A stretch of DNA of 35,247 nucleotides, from positions 1 through 35,247 of the forward strand of contig JAWXBG010000044.1 of NCBI GenBank assembly GCA_034439875.1, written 5' to 3'. Of the stretch, positions 7,969 to 16,144 are shown piece after piece. The DNA comes from JAWXBG01 sp034439875 (GTDB lineage Bacteria; Bacteroidota; Bacteroidia; Flavobacteriales_D; Sanyastnellaceae). Positions within the stretch are counted from its first letter, which is position 1. Each line of letters begins with the position of its first letter. The notes beneath the pieces are model-generated. The model saw only the letters and a program-made list of their open reading frames with translations. It ran no database searches and had not been told where the DNA came from. The translations under genes and the position numbers were made by a program.

Positions 7969-9438
7969 TCACTTCTTCTTAAAACTAATCATATAAAGCC
8001 CAAAATAGGTGAGTATTCCATTCAATAGAAGCAATTCAAATCCGAATAGATATCCGTTAAACCAAACAGCACTGTTGCTACTTAGTACATAACAAATTAT
8101 TGGGGCAATCAGACATACAACCGGTACAATTTTGTCTCTAACATTTCTTTTGGTGAACAATCCAAACGCGAAGAGACCGAGCAAAGGTCCGTAAGTATAT
8201 CCTGCAATTGCGAGAATGGTGTTGATGATCGCATCGTTGTTCAGGGCTCTAAAGGCGAGTATTACCAGAAGTAGTATGAATGCAAATGCGATGTGAATGA
8301 TGTGTCTCAGTCGCCTGCGTTTTGATTCATCCAAATCTTGGTTTTTATCTGCATGGAGCACATCTACAAAAACAGAAGTAGTAAGAGTAGTGAGCACAGA
8401 ATCGGCCGAAGAGAAAGTAGCAGCTGTTAGACCAATCAAAAATGCAACCGCGGCGAACAGCCCCAAATGATTTAATGCAAGCAATGGAAACAAATGATCG
8501 GTATTTGGTTTTCCATTTTCAAGCAGTGGTATTGAAATCCCTTTTTCTGAGCAGTATAAATAGAGTAGAGCCCCAAGTGCCAAAAAGAAGAGATTTACAA
8601 AAATGAGAACTGCACTAAACCATCGGATGTTCTTTTGTGCATCTTTCAAGTTCGGACAGCTAAGGTTTTTCTGCATCATATTTTGATCTAGTCCGGTCAT
8701 AGCTATGGCAATGAACATACCGCCGATAAACTGCTTCGGGAAAAATGATTTCTCTTTCCAATCCCAGAAAAAAGTTTCTGTGTAGTCGCTATTGTATACT
8801 TTGCTCACCATTTCAGAAAAATTCAGATTGAGTGCTTGTGAAATGGCGAGAATGGAAAGTACAACACCAAGGAGTAACATTGATGATTGAAAAACGTCTG
8901 TCCATACAAGTGTTTTGATTCCTCCGCGCAAAGTGTAAAGGAGAATCAATACAATAATTACGGCTACTGAAATTTCAAATGGAATTCCAAATCCATCGAA
9001 TATGAAAATTTGTATAACACTTGCTGCGAGATAAAGCCTGCCTGCGGCACCAAGTGTGCGAGAGAGGATAAAAAAGAATGAGCCGGTTTTTTCGCTGAAT
9101 TCACCAAAGCGCTGTTGCAGATAGGTATATATGCTTGTGAGATTGAGTCGATAGTACAGTGGCAATAGTATTTGAGTGATTACTATATATCCAAAGAAGT
9201 AACCAAACACCAGTTGTAGATAACTGAAATGTTGAGCCCCTACTGCACCAGGAACAGAAATGAATGTAACTCCCGATAGCGAGTCTCCGATCATACCGAA
9301 AGCCACAGCATACCAAGGCGATTTTTTATTGCCCAAAAAGTAGGCATCCTCTCCGGCTCCTCTGGATGTATACCAAGAAATCAGAAGCAATAATAAAAAA
9401 TAGCTGATTAAAATTATCAGCATGGTTGTCGAACTCAT
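7969..9438 (-). CDS. Sodium:solute symporter (SSS family)
   Basis: This 489-residue integral inner-membrane protein has about 13 hydrophobic segments spread along its length. The early WYTSRGAGEDAYFLGNKKSPWYAVAFGMIGDSLSGVTFISVPG stretch (residues about 22-65) is diagnostic of sodium:solute symporters. Later segments GLTAATFSSADSVLTTLTTS (about 335-355) carry the Ser/Thr-rich sodium-site helix of the family. It would couple sodium entry to uptake of a solute such as a sugar, amino acid or sialic acid, but the substrate is not recognisable. The gene is monocistronic, convergent with the acetyltransferase gene and divergent from recR. There is no neighbouring catabolic gene to hint at substrate. 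Confidence 0.9.
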   Translation of the reverse strand: MSSTTMLIILISYFLLLLLISWYTSRGAGEDAYFLGNKKSPWYAVAFGMIGDSLSGVTFISVPGAVGAQHFSYLQLVFGYFFGYIVITQILLPLYYRLNLTSIYTYLQQRFGEFSEKTGSFFFILSRTLGAAGRLYLAASVIQIFIFDGFGIPFEISVAVIIVLILLYTLRGGIKTLVWTDVFQSSMLLLGVVLSILAISQALNLNFSEMVSKVYNSDYTETFFWDWKEKSFFPKQFIGGMFIAIAMTGLDQNMMQKNLSCPNLKDAQKNIRWFSAVLIFVNLFFLALGALLYLYCSEKGISIPLLENGKPNTDHLFPLLALNHLGLFAAVAFLIGLTAATFSSADSVLTTLTTSVFVDVLHADKNQDLDESKRRRLRHIIHIAFAFILLLVILAFRALNNDAIINTILAIAGYTYGPLLGLFAFGLFTKRNVRDKIVPVVCLIAPIICYVLSSNSAVWFNGYLFGFELLLLNGILTYFGLYMISFKKK

Positions 9439-9550
9439 CGTGCACGAAGTTTTGACAAAAAAAGATAGAATACATAAGAAGCTTGGTCATATTAATAAAA
9501 CGTTCTCAACACCCTCCACATGAAAAGACGCGTTTTATCACGTCCTCAAC

Positions 9551-9638
9551 GATCATCCATCGCGTCTCCTTTAATCATCCATCCCATCTCCAATGATTAT
9601 TTGTCGAGTCTCCTGCGATCATCCATAACCATCTCCAC
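9551..9638. repeat. 22-bp imperfect tandem repeat upstream of recR
   Basis: Four consecutive 22-base units start at 9551, 9573, 9595 and 9617, with approximate consensus GATCATCCATCNCGTCTCCT plus two variable bases. A weaker fifth unit may lie at 9529-9550. The array ends 13 bases before the candidate recR -7 element. Confidence 0.75.
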
Positions 9639-9650
9639 CGATCCCCTCCA

Positions 9651-9658
9651 TACATTTG
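9651..9658 (+). promoter_or_regulatory. Candidate Bacteroidota -7 element of recR
   Basis: TACATTTG matches TAnnTTTG and ends 4 bases before the GTG start at 9663. No TTG lies at the usual -33 distance, which falls inside the 22-bp repeat array. The arrangement predicts a leaderless or nearly leaderless transcript. Confidence 0.45.
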
Positions 9659-9662
9659 CAGT

Positions 9663-10280
9663 GTGAACATTCCATCAAAATATATCGAAGAAGCGGTAGA
9701 GCAAATGGCCAGTTTGCCAGGTATTGGCAGAAAGACAGCCTTGCGATTGGTGCTCGATCTGATGAAACGTAAACCCGAGCAAGTGCTCAAATTCACTGCA
9801 GCCATAGAAGAAATGCGCGCGCATGTGCATTTTTGCAAAACCTGTTTCAATCTCTCCGATGATGCTGAATGCTCCATTTGCACATCTACTTTTCGCGATG
9901 ATTCTTTACTCTGTGTGGTAAGTGATATTCGGGATGTAATGGCCATAGAAAGCACCGGGCAATATCAAGGCAAATATCATGTTTTGGGAGGAATCATTTC
10001 TCCCATGGATGGTGTTGGGCCTTCAGATCTGCACATTGAGGAGCTGATTGAAAGAATGAATTCGGGCCTTATCCGAGAAGCGATTTTGGCAATAAATGCA
10101 ACTATGGAAGGCGAAACAACATCTTTTTACATTTACAAAAAGCTGCAACCTTTCGATGTGAAGGTCAGTACAATCTCGCGAGGTGTTGCAGTGGGTGGCG
10201 AATTGGAATACACCGACGAAGTAACTTTGGGCAGAAGTATTATTTTAAGAACACCTTACGAAGTTTCACTCAAGAGATAA
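9663..10280 (+). CDS. recR: Recombination mediator protein RecR
   Basis: This 205-residue protein, of normal family length, acts with RecF/RecO to load RecA at single-strand gaps. It shows all RecR parts. The helix-hairpin-helix is LPGIGRKTA (18-26). The zinc site has four cysteines, C58, C61, C70 and C73 (CKTC, then CSIC). A Toprim domain follows (about 80-175, with LCVVSD and ATMEGETT). The C-terminal stretch is ISRGVAVGGELEYTDEVTL. The start is GTG at 9663, chosen because NIPSKYIEEAVEQMASLPGIG is the expected N-terminus and no ATG precedes it in frame. Its upstream region carries a 22-bp tandem repeat and a -7-like element only 4 bases from the start. Confidence 0.96.
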   Translation: MNIPSKYIEEAVEQMASLPGIGRKTALRLVLDLMKRKPEQVLKFTAAIEEMRAHVHFCKTCFNLSDDAECSICTSTFRDDSLLCVVSDIRDVMAIESTGQYQGKYHVLGGIISPMDGVGPSDLHIEELIERMNSGLIREAILAINATMEGETTSFYIYKKLQPFDVKVSTISRGVAVGGELEYTDEVTLGRSIILRTPYEVSLKR

Positions 10281-10326
10281 TTCATATATTAAGTAGATCT
10301 AGTCTATAAACGTTGTAACTCTCAGT

Positions 10327-12273
10327 TTGAAAAAACTTTCAATTGTCATAGTCAACTACAATGTCAGGTATTTCCTCGAGCAATGCCTATTGTCTGTGTT
10401 TTCCGGTATTCGTGATATAGACGCAGAGGTTTTTGTAGTCGACAATAATTCAGTTGATGGTTCAGTGGAAATGCTCAAAGAGAAATTTCCTTGGGTGAAA
10501 TTGATTGCAAATACGGACAACAAAGGATTTTCTAGGGCCAACAACCAAGCTATGAAAATAGCGGTTGGTGAGTTCATCCTATTGTTGAATCCGGATACTG
10601 TAGTGGAGGAAGATACTTTTACTAAAGTGATTTCTTTCATGGAACAGCATCCAGAAGCAGGAGGTTTGGGAGTGAAAATGGTTGATGGCAAAGGACGATT
10701 TTTACCTGAAAGCAAGCGAGGACTCCCTACTCCGGAGACCTCTTTCTACAAAATATTTGGTATATCAAGGATTTTCCCTTCTTCCAAAAGATTTAACAAA
10801 TACCACCTAGGTTATTTGGATAAGGATAAAGTCCACGAGATTGAAATTCTCTCAGGCGCCTTTATGTTGATGCGCAAATTGGCATTGGATAAGGTTGGTC
10901 TGCTCGATGAAGCGTTTTTTATGTATGGGGAGGACATTGATCTTTCTTGGAGAATAGTTCAAGGAGGTTGGAAGAACTATTACTTTCCCCACACGCGCAT
11001 CATTCATTACAAAGGTGAAAGCACCAAGAAAGGAAGTCTGAATTATGTGTTTGTGTTTTACAATGCAATGGTGATTTTCGCAAAGAAACACTTCTCGGAA
11101 AAGAACGCTAGGCTCTTTTCATTTTTCATCAACATGGCTATATGGATCCGTGCCGGACTGGCCGTGTCTAACCGTTTTTTGAGGTCCATTATTCTGCCTT
11201 TAGCCGATTTCGCAGCCACAATGGGTGGGTTGTATTTGATCAAGTTTTTTTATGCAGAAAGTCAAAAAAAAATATACGACCCCGTATTACTGCAAACAGC
11301 ATTTATCAGTTACACTTTAGTATGGTGTTTCAGTGTTTGGTTGGGGGGAGGTTATGATAAGCCATTGCGGCCATTGAAAGTAGTAAGACCCCTTCTCTTA
11401 GGTTCGGCTGTTCTTGCAATTGCATATTCATTCTTGCCCGAATCTCTTAGATTTTCTCGTGCCATTCTTCTACTAGGTGCACTGCTTGCTATGGCTGTAT
11501 TTTTCTTAAACCGATTTATTGGAAGTATCCTCATTTCACGAAATTCTGGGCTAGAATCTGAGCAAGGAAAGAGATTTGCGATTGTAGGAAGTGAAGCAGA
11601 AATACTGAGAGTTCTTACAATTCTTCGTCAAACAAATTATCACGTAGGTTTTGTGGCACATGTGTCAGAAGGGGTGCAGAATAGAGACAACTGTGTAGGA
11701 ACTCGAGAACAATTGGATGAAATAATCAGGGTGCATAATATCGATAGCGTTATTTTTTGCGCAAAAGATGTGAGTTCAGTAGATATTATTTCTTCCATGA
11801 GTGGAATAGAAGTGCAAGAGGTTGAATTCAAAATAGCACCACCTGAAGCGCTTTATATCATTGGCTCGAACAGTATTGAAACCAGCACTGACGTTTTTAT
11901 TCTTGATGTCAACTCCGTTTCTTTAAGTCGAAATAAGAGGGTTAAACGCTTGATAGACATATTACTGAGTCTTGTATTTCTGATTTCATGGCCAATTTCT
12001 GTTGCAATTGTAAAAAGTCCTCTTTTCTTTTTGAGGAACATTGCGGAGGTATCTATAGGAAGAAAAACTTGGGTTGGGTTTAATCGTCAATTTGTAAAGC
12101 AAAATGATCTTCCGAATCTGAAAAATGGAGTTTTGCATACTTCTTCCTATGTGCCTCAGGCAGCTAGAAGTCGCGATCACATTCAAAAGCTCAATATTTT
12201 GTACGCCAGAGATTATAGGGTGATGAACGATCTCTTCATAATTTGGAAATCTTTGCCCCAATTGGGATCTTGA
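10327..12273 (+). CDS. GT2 glycosyltransferase fused to a sugar-transferase-like membrane region
   Basis: This 648-residue protein begins at TTG (10327), because the family's first strand LSIVIVNYNVRYFLEQCLLS follows immediately. Residues 1-260 are a GT-A fold GT2 transferase of the rhamnosyltransferase (WbbL) type, with VVDNNSVDGS, the NPD metal motif at 88-90 and a GEDIDLSWR acid motif near 200. Several membrane segments follow (about 260-395), then a Rossmann-like CoA-binding_3 domain (about 415-530, FAIVGSEAEI). Last comes KRVKRLIDILLSLVFLI, which resembles the membrane anchor of polyprenyl glycosylphosphotransferases. The last 90 residues lack the KFRTM and DELPQ catalytic motifs present in the true family member at 26321-27733. 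Its role is probably sugar addition to a lipid-linked envelope glycan at the inner membrane. The C-terminal half may be a non-catalytic scaffold (inference). Confidence 0.88.
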   Translation: MKKLSIVIVNYNVRYFLEQCLLSVFSGIRDIDAEVFVVDNNSVDGSVEMLKEKFPWVKLIANTDNKGFSRANNQAMKIAVGEFILLLNPDTVVEEDTFTKVISFMEQHPEAGGLGVKMVDGKGRFLPESKRGLPTPETSFYKIFGISRIFPSSKRFNKYHLGYLDKDKVHEIEILSGAFMLMRKLALDKVGLLDEAFFMYGEDIDLSWRIVQGGWKNYYFPHTRIIHYKGESTKKGSLNYVFVFYNAMVIFAKKHFSEKNARLFSFFINMAIWIRAGLAVSNRFLRSIILPLADFAATMGGLYLIKFFYAESQKKIYDPVLLQTAFISYTLVWCFSVWLGGGYDKPLRPLKVVRPLLLGSAVLAIAYSFLPESLRFSRAILLLGALLAMAVFFLNRFIGSILISRNSGLESEQGKRFAIVGSEAEILRVLTILRQTNYHVGFVAHVSEGVQNRDNCVGTREQLDEIIRVHNIDSVIFCAKDVSSVDIISSMSGIEVQEVEFKIAPPEALYIIGSNSIETSTDVFILDVNSVSLSRNKRVKRLIDILLSLVFLISWPISVAIVKSPLFFLRNIAEVSIGRKTWVGFNRQFVKQNDLPNLKNGVLHTSSYVPQAARSRDHIQKLNILYARDYRVMNDLFIIWKSLPQLGS

Positions 12274-12346
12274 GTTTTCCCTCGTGTGAATTACCTCTTC
12301 GGCAATAAGCATATATAGCCCAGAAGTTGGAATGTGAATATCTGAG

Positions 12347-12436
12347 ATGAAAAAGCCCAGATTTTCGGAGCAATTGGATAGGGAAAACGCCGAATTTCGC
12401 CTAGGTTTGCAACTCATTTTAAGGAAGCACAATTAA
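12347..12436 (+). CDS. Possible 29-residue leader peptide abutting the E2 gene
   Basis: An ATG at 12347 opens a short frame (MKKPRFSEQLDRENAEFRLG, continuing to LILRKHN). Its TAA at 12434-12436 directly touches the ATG of the E2 gene at 12437 with no spacer. The head-to-tail junction would allow translational coupling. The peptide is charged, has no signal peptide and matches nothing I recognise. A chance frame is quite possible at this length. Confidence 0.25.
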   Translation: MKKPRFSEQLDRENAEFRLGLQLILRKHN

Positions 12437-13795
12437 ATGTCTCAGATAGAACTTTTACTGCCCAAAATGGGTGAGAGTGTTGCCGAAGCAACCATTATTA
12501 AATGGGTTAAAAAGGAAGGCGATACAATCAAAGCCGATGAGCCAATCATCGAAATAGCAACTGATAAGGTTGATAGTGAGGTACCTGCACCTGAAGATGG
12601 AGTGCTTCTCAAATGTCTGGTAAATGAAGGTGACGTTGTTCAGGTGGGCAAACCTATCGCCATTATTGGCATTGGGGCATCTTCGACCACAGTTCTTGCG
12701 CCTGCAACTCCATCGGTTTCAACTGCGCCTGTCGTTGCTGCGCCTGCTTCTGCACCTGTTTCTGCGCCCTCAACTGTTTCAAATACCGAAATTCCTCGCG
12801 AAGGGGACGGCGGAAAATTCTTCAGTCCATTGGTGCGAAATATTGCCAAGACAGAAGGAGTGAGTCTTCCTGAGTTGGAAGCTATGCAGGGTTCAGGAGC
12901 TGGGGGACGTGTTACAAAAGGGGATATTCTGGATTATCTGAAAAACAGAACTCTTGCTCCAGTGGCTGCCCCTGTGGTTTCCGCTCCAGCAGCCTCCAAT
13001 GGAGTGCCTTCAAAGCCCGTAACACCGTCATTTTCAGTTACTTCCGAAGCCCATACCATTCAACGACCGAAGGTAAATGTGGGTCCAAACGACGAAATTA
13101 TTGAAATGGACCGCATGCGTAAGCTTATAGCCGATCACATGGTTATGAGCAAGCATGTTTCTCCACACGTAACATCTTATGTAGAGGCAGATGTGACCAA
13201 TATGGTACTTTGGCGCGAAAAGGTAAAAAAGTCATTCGAACTCAAGGAAAAAACGAAAATAACCTTCACCCCCCTGTTTATTGAGGCGATTGTAAAAGCA
13301 ATTAAGGACTTTCCGGGAGTTAATATTTCAGTTGATGGCGACAAAATAATTATGCGTCGCGACATCAATATCGGAATGGCAGCAGCGCTTCCAAGCGGTA
13401 ATCTCATTGTTCCGGTCATTAAAAATGCAGACCAGTACAATCTTGTGGGCTTAGCCAAAAAGGTAAATGACTTGGCTGAAAGGGCTCGTGCAAACAAGCT
13501 TACTCCCGATGAGATCCAAGGAGGAACTTACACACTCACAAATGTGGGTTCTTTTGGGAATGTGATGGGTACTCCGATTATCAATCAGCCACAGGTGGCG
13601 ATAATGGCTGTTGGCGCAATTCGCAAAAAGCCTGCAGTCATAGAAACCCCTTCAGGTGATGCAATTGCTATCCGTCATATGATGTTTCTATCTCACAGCT
13701 ACGATCACCGAGTAGTTGATGGTGCTCTGGGAGGCAGTTTTGTGCGTAGAGTAGCCGATTATCTGGAGAGTTTTGATATGAACCGTGAGTGGTAA
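12437..13795 (+). CDS. 2-oxoacid dehydrogenase E2 (dihydrolipoamide acyltransferase)
   Basis: This 452-residue E2 core subunit transfers the acyl group from lipoyl to CoA in a 2-oxoacid dehydrogenase complex. A single lipoyl domain (1-80) has the lipoylated K44 within EIATDKVDSEVP. A long Ala/Pro/Val linker (about 88-118) follows. Next are the E3/E1-binding domain (about 128-170, FSPLVRNIAKTEGVSLPELE) and a second flexible linker. The catalytic domain (about 215-452) contains the DHRVVDG motif with H424 and D428. The ATDKVDSEVP form of the lipoyl motif is common in branched-chain-type E2s of this phylum, but E1 and E3 genes are not adjacent. Pyruvate, 2-oxoglutarate and branched-chain specificity therefore cannot be separated. 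AAGGAAG at 12421-12427 is a rare purine-rich stretch near its start. Confidence 0.93.
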   Translation: MSQIELLLPKMGESVAEATIIKWVKKEGDTIKADEPIIEIATDKVDSEVPAPEDGVLLKCLVNEGDVVQVGKPIAIIGIGASSTTVLAPATPSVSTAPVVAAPASAPVSAPSTVSNTEIPREGDGGKFFSPLVRNIAKTEGVSLPELEAMQGSGAGGRVTKGDILDYLKNRTLAPVAAPVVSAPAASNGVPSKPVTPSFSVTSEAHTIQRPKVNVGPNDEIIEMDRMRKLIADHMVMSKHVSPHVTSYVEADVTNMVLWREKVKKSFELKEKTKITFTPLFIEAIVKAIKDFPGVNISVDGDKIIMRRDINIGMAAALPSGNLIVPVIKNADQYNLVGLAKKVNDLAERARANKLTPDEIQGGTYTLTNVGSFGNVMGTPIINQPQVAIMAVGAIRKKPAVIETPSGDAIAIRHMMFLSHSYDHRVVDGALGGSFVRRVADYLESFDMNREW

Positions 13796-13881
13796 TTGCT
13801 GTACTGAAGTCAAAAAGTAAAAAAAAAATAGTAAATTCGACCAGATTTTTGAAAACCCTTAATTCAACTAATAATTTCCAA

Positions 13882-15987
13882 ATGAAGCGTTTCGGTTTGC
13901 TCACTCTTCTTTCTCTCTGGGTTGCTGCATCATTTGCACAAATGGCTCCTGCAGATTTTGGCTCTAAATTTCTAGAGGCAAACAAACTCATGGAGGAAAA
14001 ATTCTGGAACAGAGCAAAGGACTCTTGGCTCGAATTGGCTCAAATGGATAATGCCAATGCCAATCTGAATTACAAGCTAGGTTATACAATGCTCCAGATT
14101 CCAAACAGCAAATCGCAAGCTTTGGAATACCTGCAATTGGCGGCTTCTTCTGAACTCACAAAAAAATACGATCCTTTCGATCCAACTGAACGCAAGGCTC
14201 CGGTAGAAGTTCTATATTATTTGGGATATGCCCAACACCTGAACTACAGCCTCGATGAAGCTATTTCGAGCTATCGCACCCTTCTGAAAAAAATTCCAGA
14301 GAAACATAATTTGCACGCAAAGGCAAAGAGAAATATCGAAATGATTGAGGAAGCCAAGTTACAAGTGGCCAATCCTCAAGGTTTCATCATCACCAACGTA
14401 GGACCAGTTATAAACAAGGAAACGAATGATTTCAGCCCTGTGTTGAGTATCGACCAAAGTGCAATGTTCTATACCAGCCGCAGACTAAGAACTGATACGA
14501 GCAATAGTGTAATCACTGATATTGATACCGGAGAATTTAGAGAAGATATTTATGTTTCTTACAAAGACCAAGCTGGCAATTGGACTTCTCCAGAACTACT
14601 GAACCTGAATAGTGATGAACACGACGCGACCCTTTCTGTATCGCCCGATGGACAAACTTTGTTTATCTATCGCGACAAAGAAGGAGATGGTCAACTTTTC
14701 GAATCGAAATTGATTGGTGAGACGTGGGGTGATCCGGTATTGCTAGGAAGCGATATCAATACTTCAGCTTGGGAAACCCACGCTACTATTTCTGCCGATG
14801 GAAACACACTGTATTTTGTGAGCAATAGAAATGGTGGAAAAGGTGGACGTGATATTTACCGCTGTGTGAAAATGCCAAATGGAGATTGGAGCAAAGCATT
14901 GAATCTGGGTCCAACAATTAATACTCCTTACGAAGAAGATAGTCCGTTTCTAACAGCCGATGGCCGCACTTTGTACTTTGCCTCTATGGGTCACTCTTCA
15001 ATGGGTGGTTTTGATATCTTCTACAGCACTTTAGGCGAAGATGGAGAATGGAGCAAACCTATTCACATGGGTTATCCTTTAAACACTGTAGATGATGATG
15101 CGTTCTTCGTTCCCATGGCCGATGGTCGTCATGCTTACTACTCTTCGGCCAAAGAAGGTGGTTATGGATTGAAGGACATATATGAAGTTGAGTTGCCCGA
15201 GTCCATCAATGAAAGCAGCTTGGCAGTGTTAAAAGGATTTATCATTCCTGAGCCGGGCAAAGATTTGCCAAATGACATCCGTATATTGATCACCAATATT
15301 AAAACCAATGAAGTGACCGAATATCGCCCAAGAAAGCGCGATGGTGGTTACGTTGCCATATTGCAGCCATGTATTGGGTACCACATTGAGTATATTAAAG
15401 GAAAGGAAATCTTCCACGAAGAATATGTAAATGTTCCATGTGAGACGAGTTACCAAGAAATTGAGCGCGAGGTATACTTGATGCCAGTTGCTCTAGTGCA
15501 GGATCAGCCAATCATTGTTGAAAAACCAAAGAAGGAGATCCTCACTTTTGATGAAAAGAATCCAGTAAAGGTTCAATTCATCGAAGAATTGGGTTATGCC
15601 GAATTTAGTAGATTCTTCGTGTATGACTTTAAAGATTTCGGTGTTGAAGAACCGAAGTTCCAAGAGTTCATTTCGAATATCAAGAAGATCATCGACATGA
15701 ACAAAGGGAAGGTGACTGTGGTGATTGAGTCCAGTGCTTCAAAGGTGCCTTCGCGAAAGTTCAAGAACAACGAGGACTTGACCTCATGGAGAAATAAAAC
15801 AGCACAAGATCAAGTAGTGAGTGAATTAAAAAAATTGGGATATAAAGAAGGTCAACACTTTGCATTTGCGGAATCTAGGAAGCTTGTTCAAGGAAAAGAG
15901 TATGAGAACGACCGAGATTCAATGCGCGCTTACTACGAACAATACCAGTATATCAATCTGAAAGCTGAATTGGAACAACAGCCATAA
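13882..15987 (+). CDS. PorE-like envelope protein: TPR, PD40 propeller and divergent OmpA domain
   Basis: I place the start at ATG 13882 because MKRFGLLTLLSLWVAASFAQ is a clean signal peptide. A longer frame exists from 13789, but its first 31 residues are lysine-rich and not leader-like. The 701-residue product has a TPR-like helical region (about 25-165) and a WD40-like PD40 propeller (about 180-455). The propeller blades contain SPDGQTLFIY, SADGNTLYFVSNRNGGKGG, TADGRTLYFAS and MADGRHAYYSS. A carboxypeptidase-regulatory-like segment (about 460-540) precedes a C-terminal OmpA-like domain (about 560-701). This order matches PorE, the peptidoglycan-anchoring T9SS accessory protein, though no lipobox is present. 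In the OmpA part the LTSWRNKTAQ helix keeps the conserved Arg, but the usual GHTD aspartate is replaced by SSAS. The T9SS link is inference. Confidence 0.8.
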   Translation: MKRFGLLTLLSLWVAASFAQMAPADFGSKFLEANKLMEEKFWNRAKDSWLELAQMDNANANLNYKLGYTMLQIPNSKSQALEYLQLAASSELTKKYDPFDPTERKAPVEVLYYLGYAQHLNYSLDEAISSYRTLLKKIPEKHNLHAKAKRNIEMIEEAKLQVANPQGFIITNVGPVINKETNDFSPVLSIDQSAMFYTSRRLRTDTSNSVITDIDTGEFREDIYVSYKDQAGNWTSPELLNLNSDEHDATLSVSPDGQTLFIYRDKEGDGQLFESKLIGETWGDPVLLGSDINTSAWETHATISADGNTLYFVSNRNGGKGGRDIYRCVKMPNGDWSKALNLGPTINTPYEEDSPFLTADGRTLYFASMGHSSMGGFDIFYSTLGEDGEWSKPIHMGYPLNTVDDDAFFVPMADGRHAYYSSAKEGGYGLKDIYEVELPESINESSLAVLKGFIIPEPGKDLPNDIRILITNIKTNEVTEYRPRKRDGGYVAILQPCIGYHIEYIKGKEIFHEEYVNVPCETSYQEIEREVYLMPVALVQDQPIIVEKPKKEILTFDEKNPVKVQFIEELGYAEFSRFFVYDFKDFGVEEPKFQEFISNIKKIIDMNKGKVTVVIESSASKVPSRKFKNNEDLTSWRNKTAQDQVVSELKKLGYKEGQHFAFAESRKLVQGKEYENDRDSMRAYYEQYQYINLKAELEQQP

Positions 15988-16012
15988 AAGCATTATAGAT
16001 ATCTATAAAAGC

Positions 16013-16048
16013 GAAACCCCTCGGATGCTACTTCCGGGGGTTTCTTTT
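16013..16048 (+). terminator. Rho-independent terminator after the PorE-like gene
   Basis: GAAACCCC(T)CGG at 16013-16024 pairs with CCGGGGGTTTC at 16034-16044, with one bulged T and a 9-base loop, followed by TTTT. It lies 25 bases after the stop codon at 15987 and separates this gene from the exonuclease gene. Confidence 0.85.
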
Positions 16049-16144
16049 GCTACTTGAGTTGCCTGCGCTAGGCACAGACAACCTGCTACTGTGCTGCTAT
16101 AACACATCGACATTCGATTTATTTTACAGATCAATTAATATTTT

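Noticed and set aside
13789..13881. Longer N-terminus for the PorE-like protein overlapping the end of the E2 gene
   Set aside because: The extra 31 residues are lysine-rich and would hide a clean signal peptide starting at ATG 13882.
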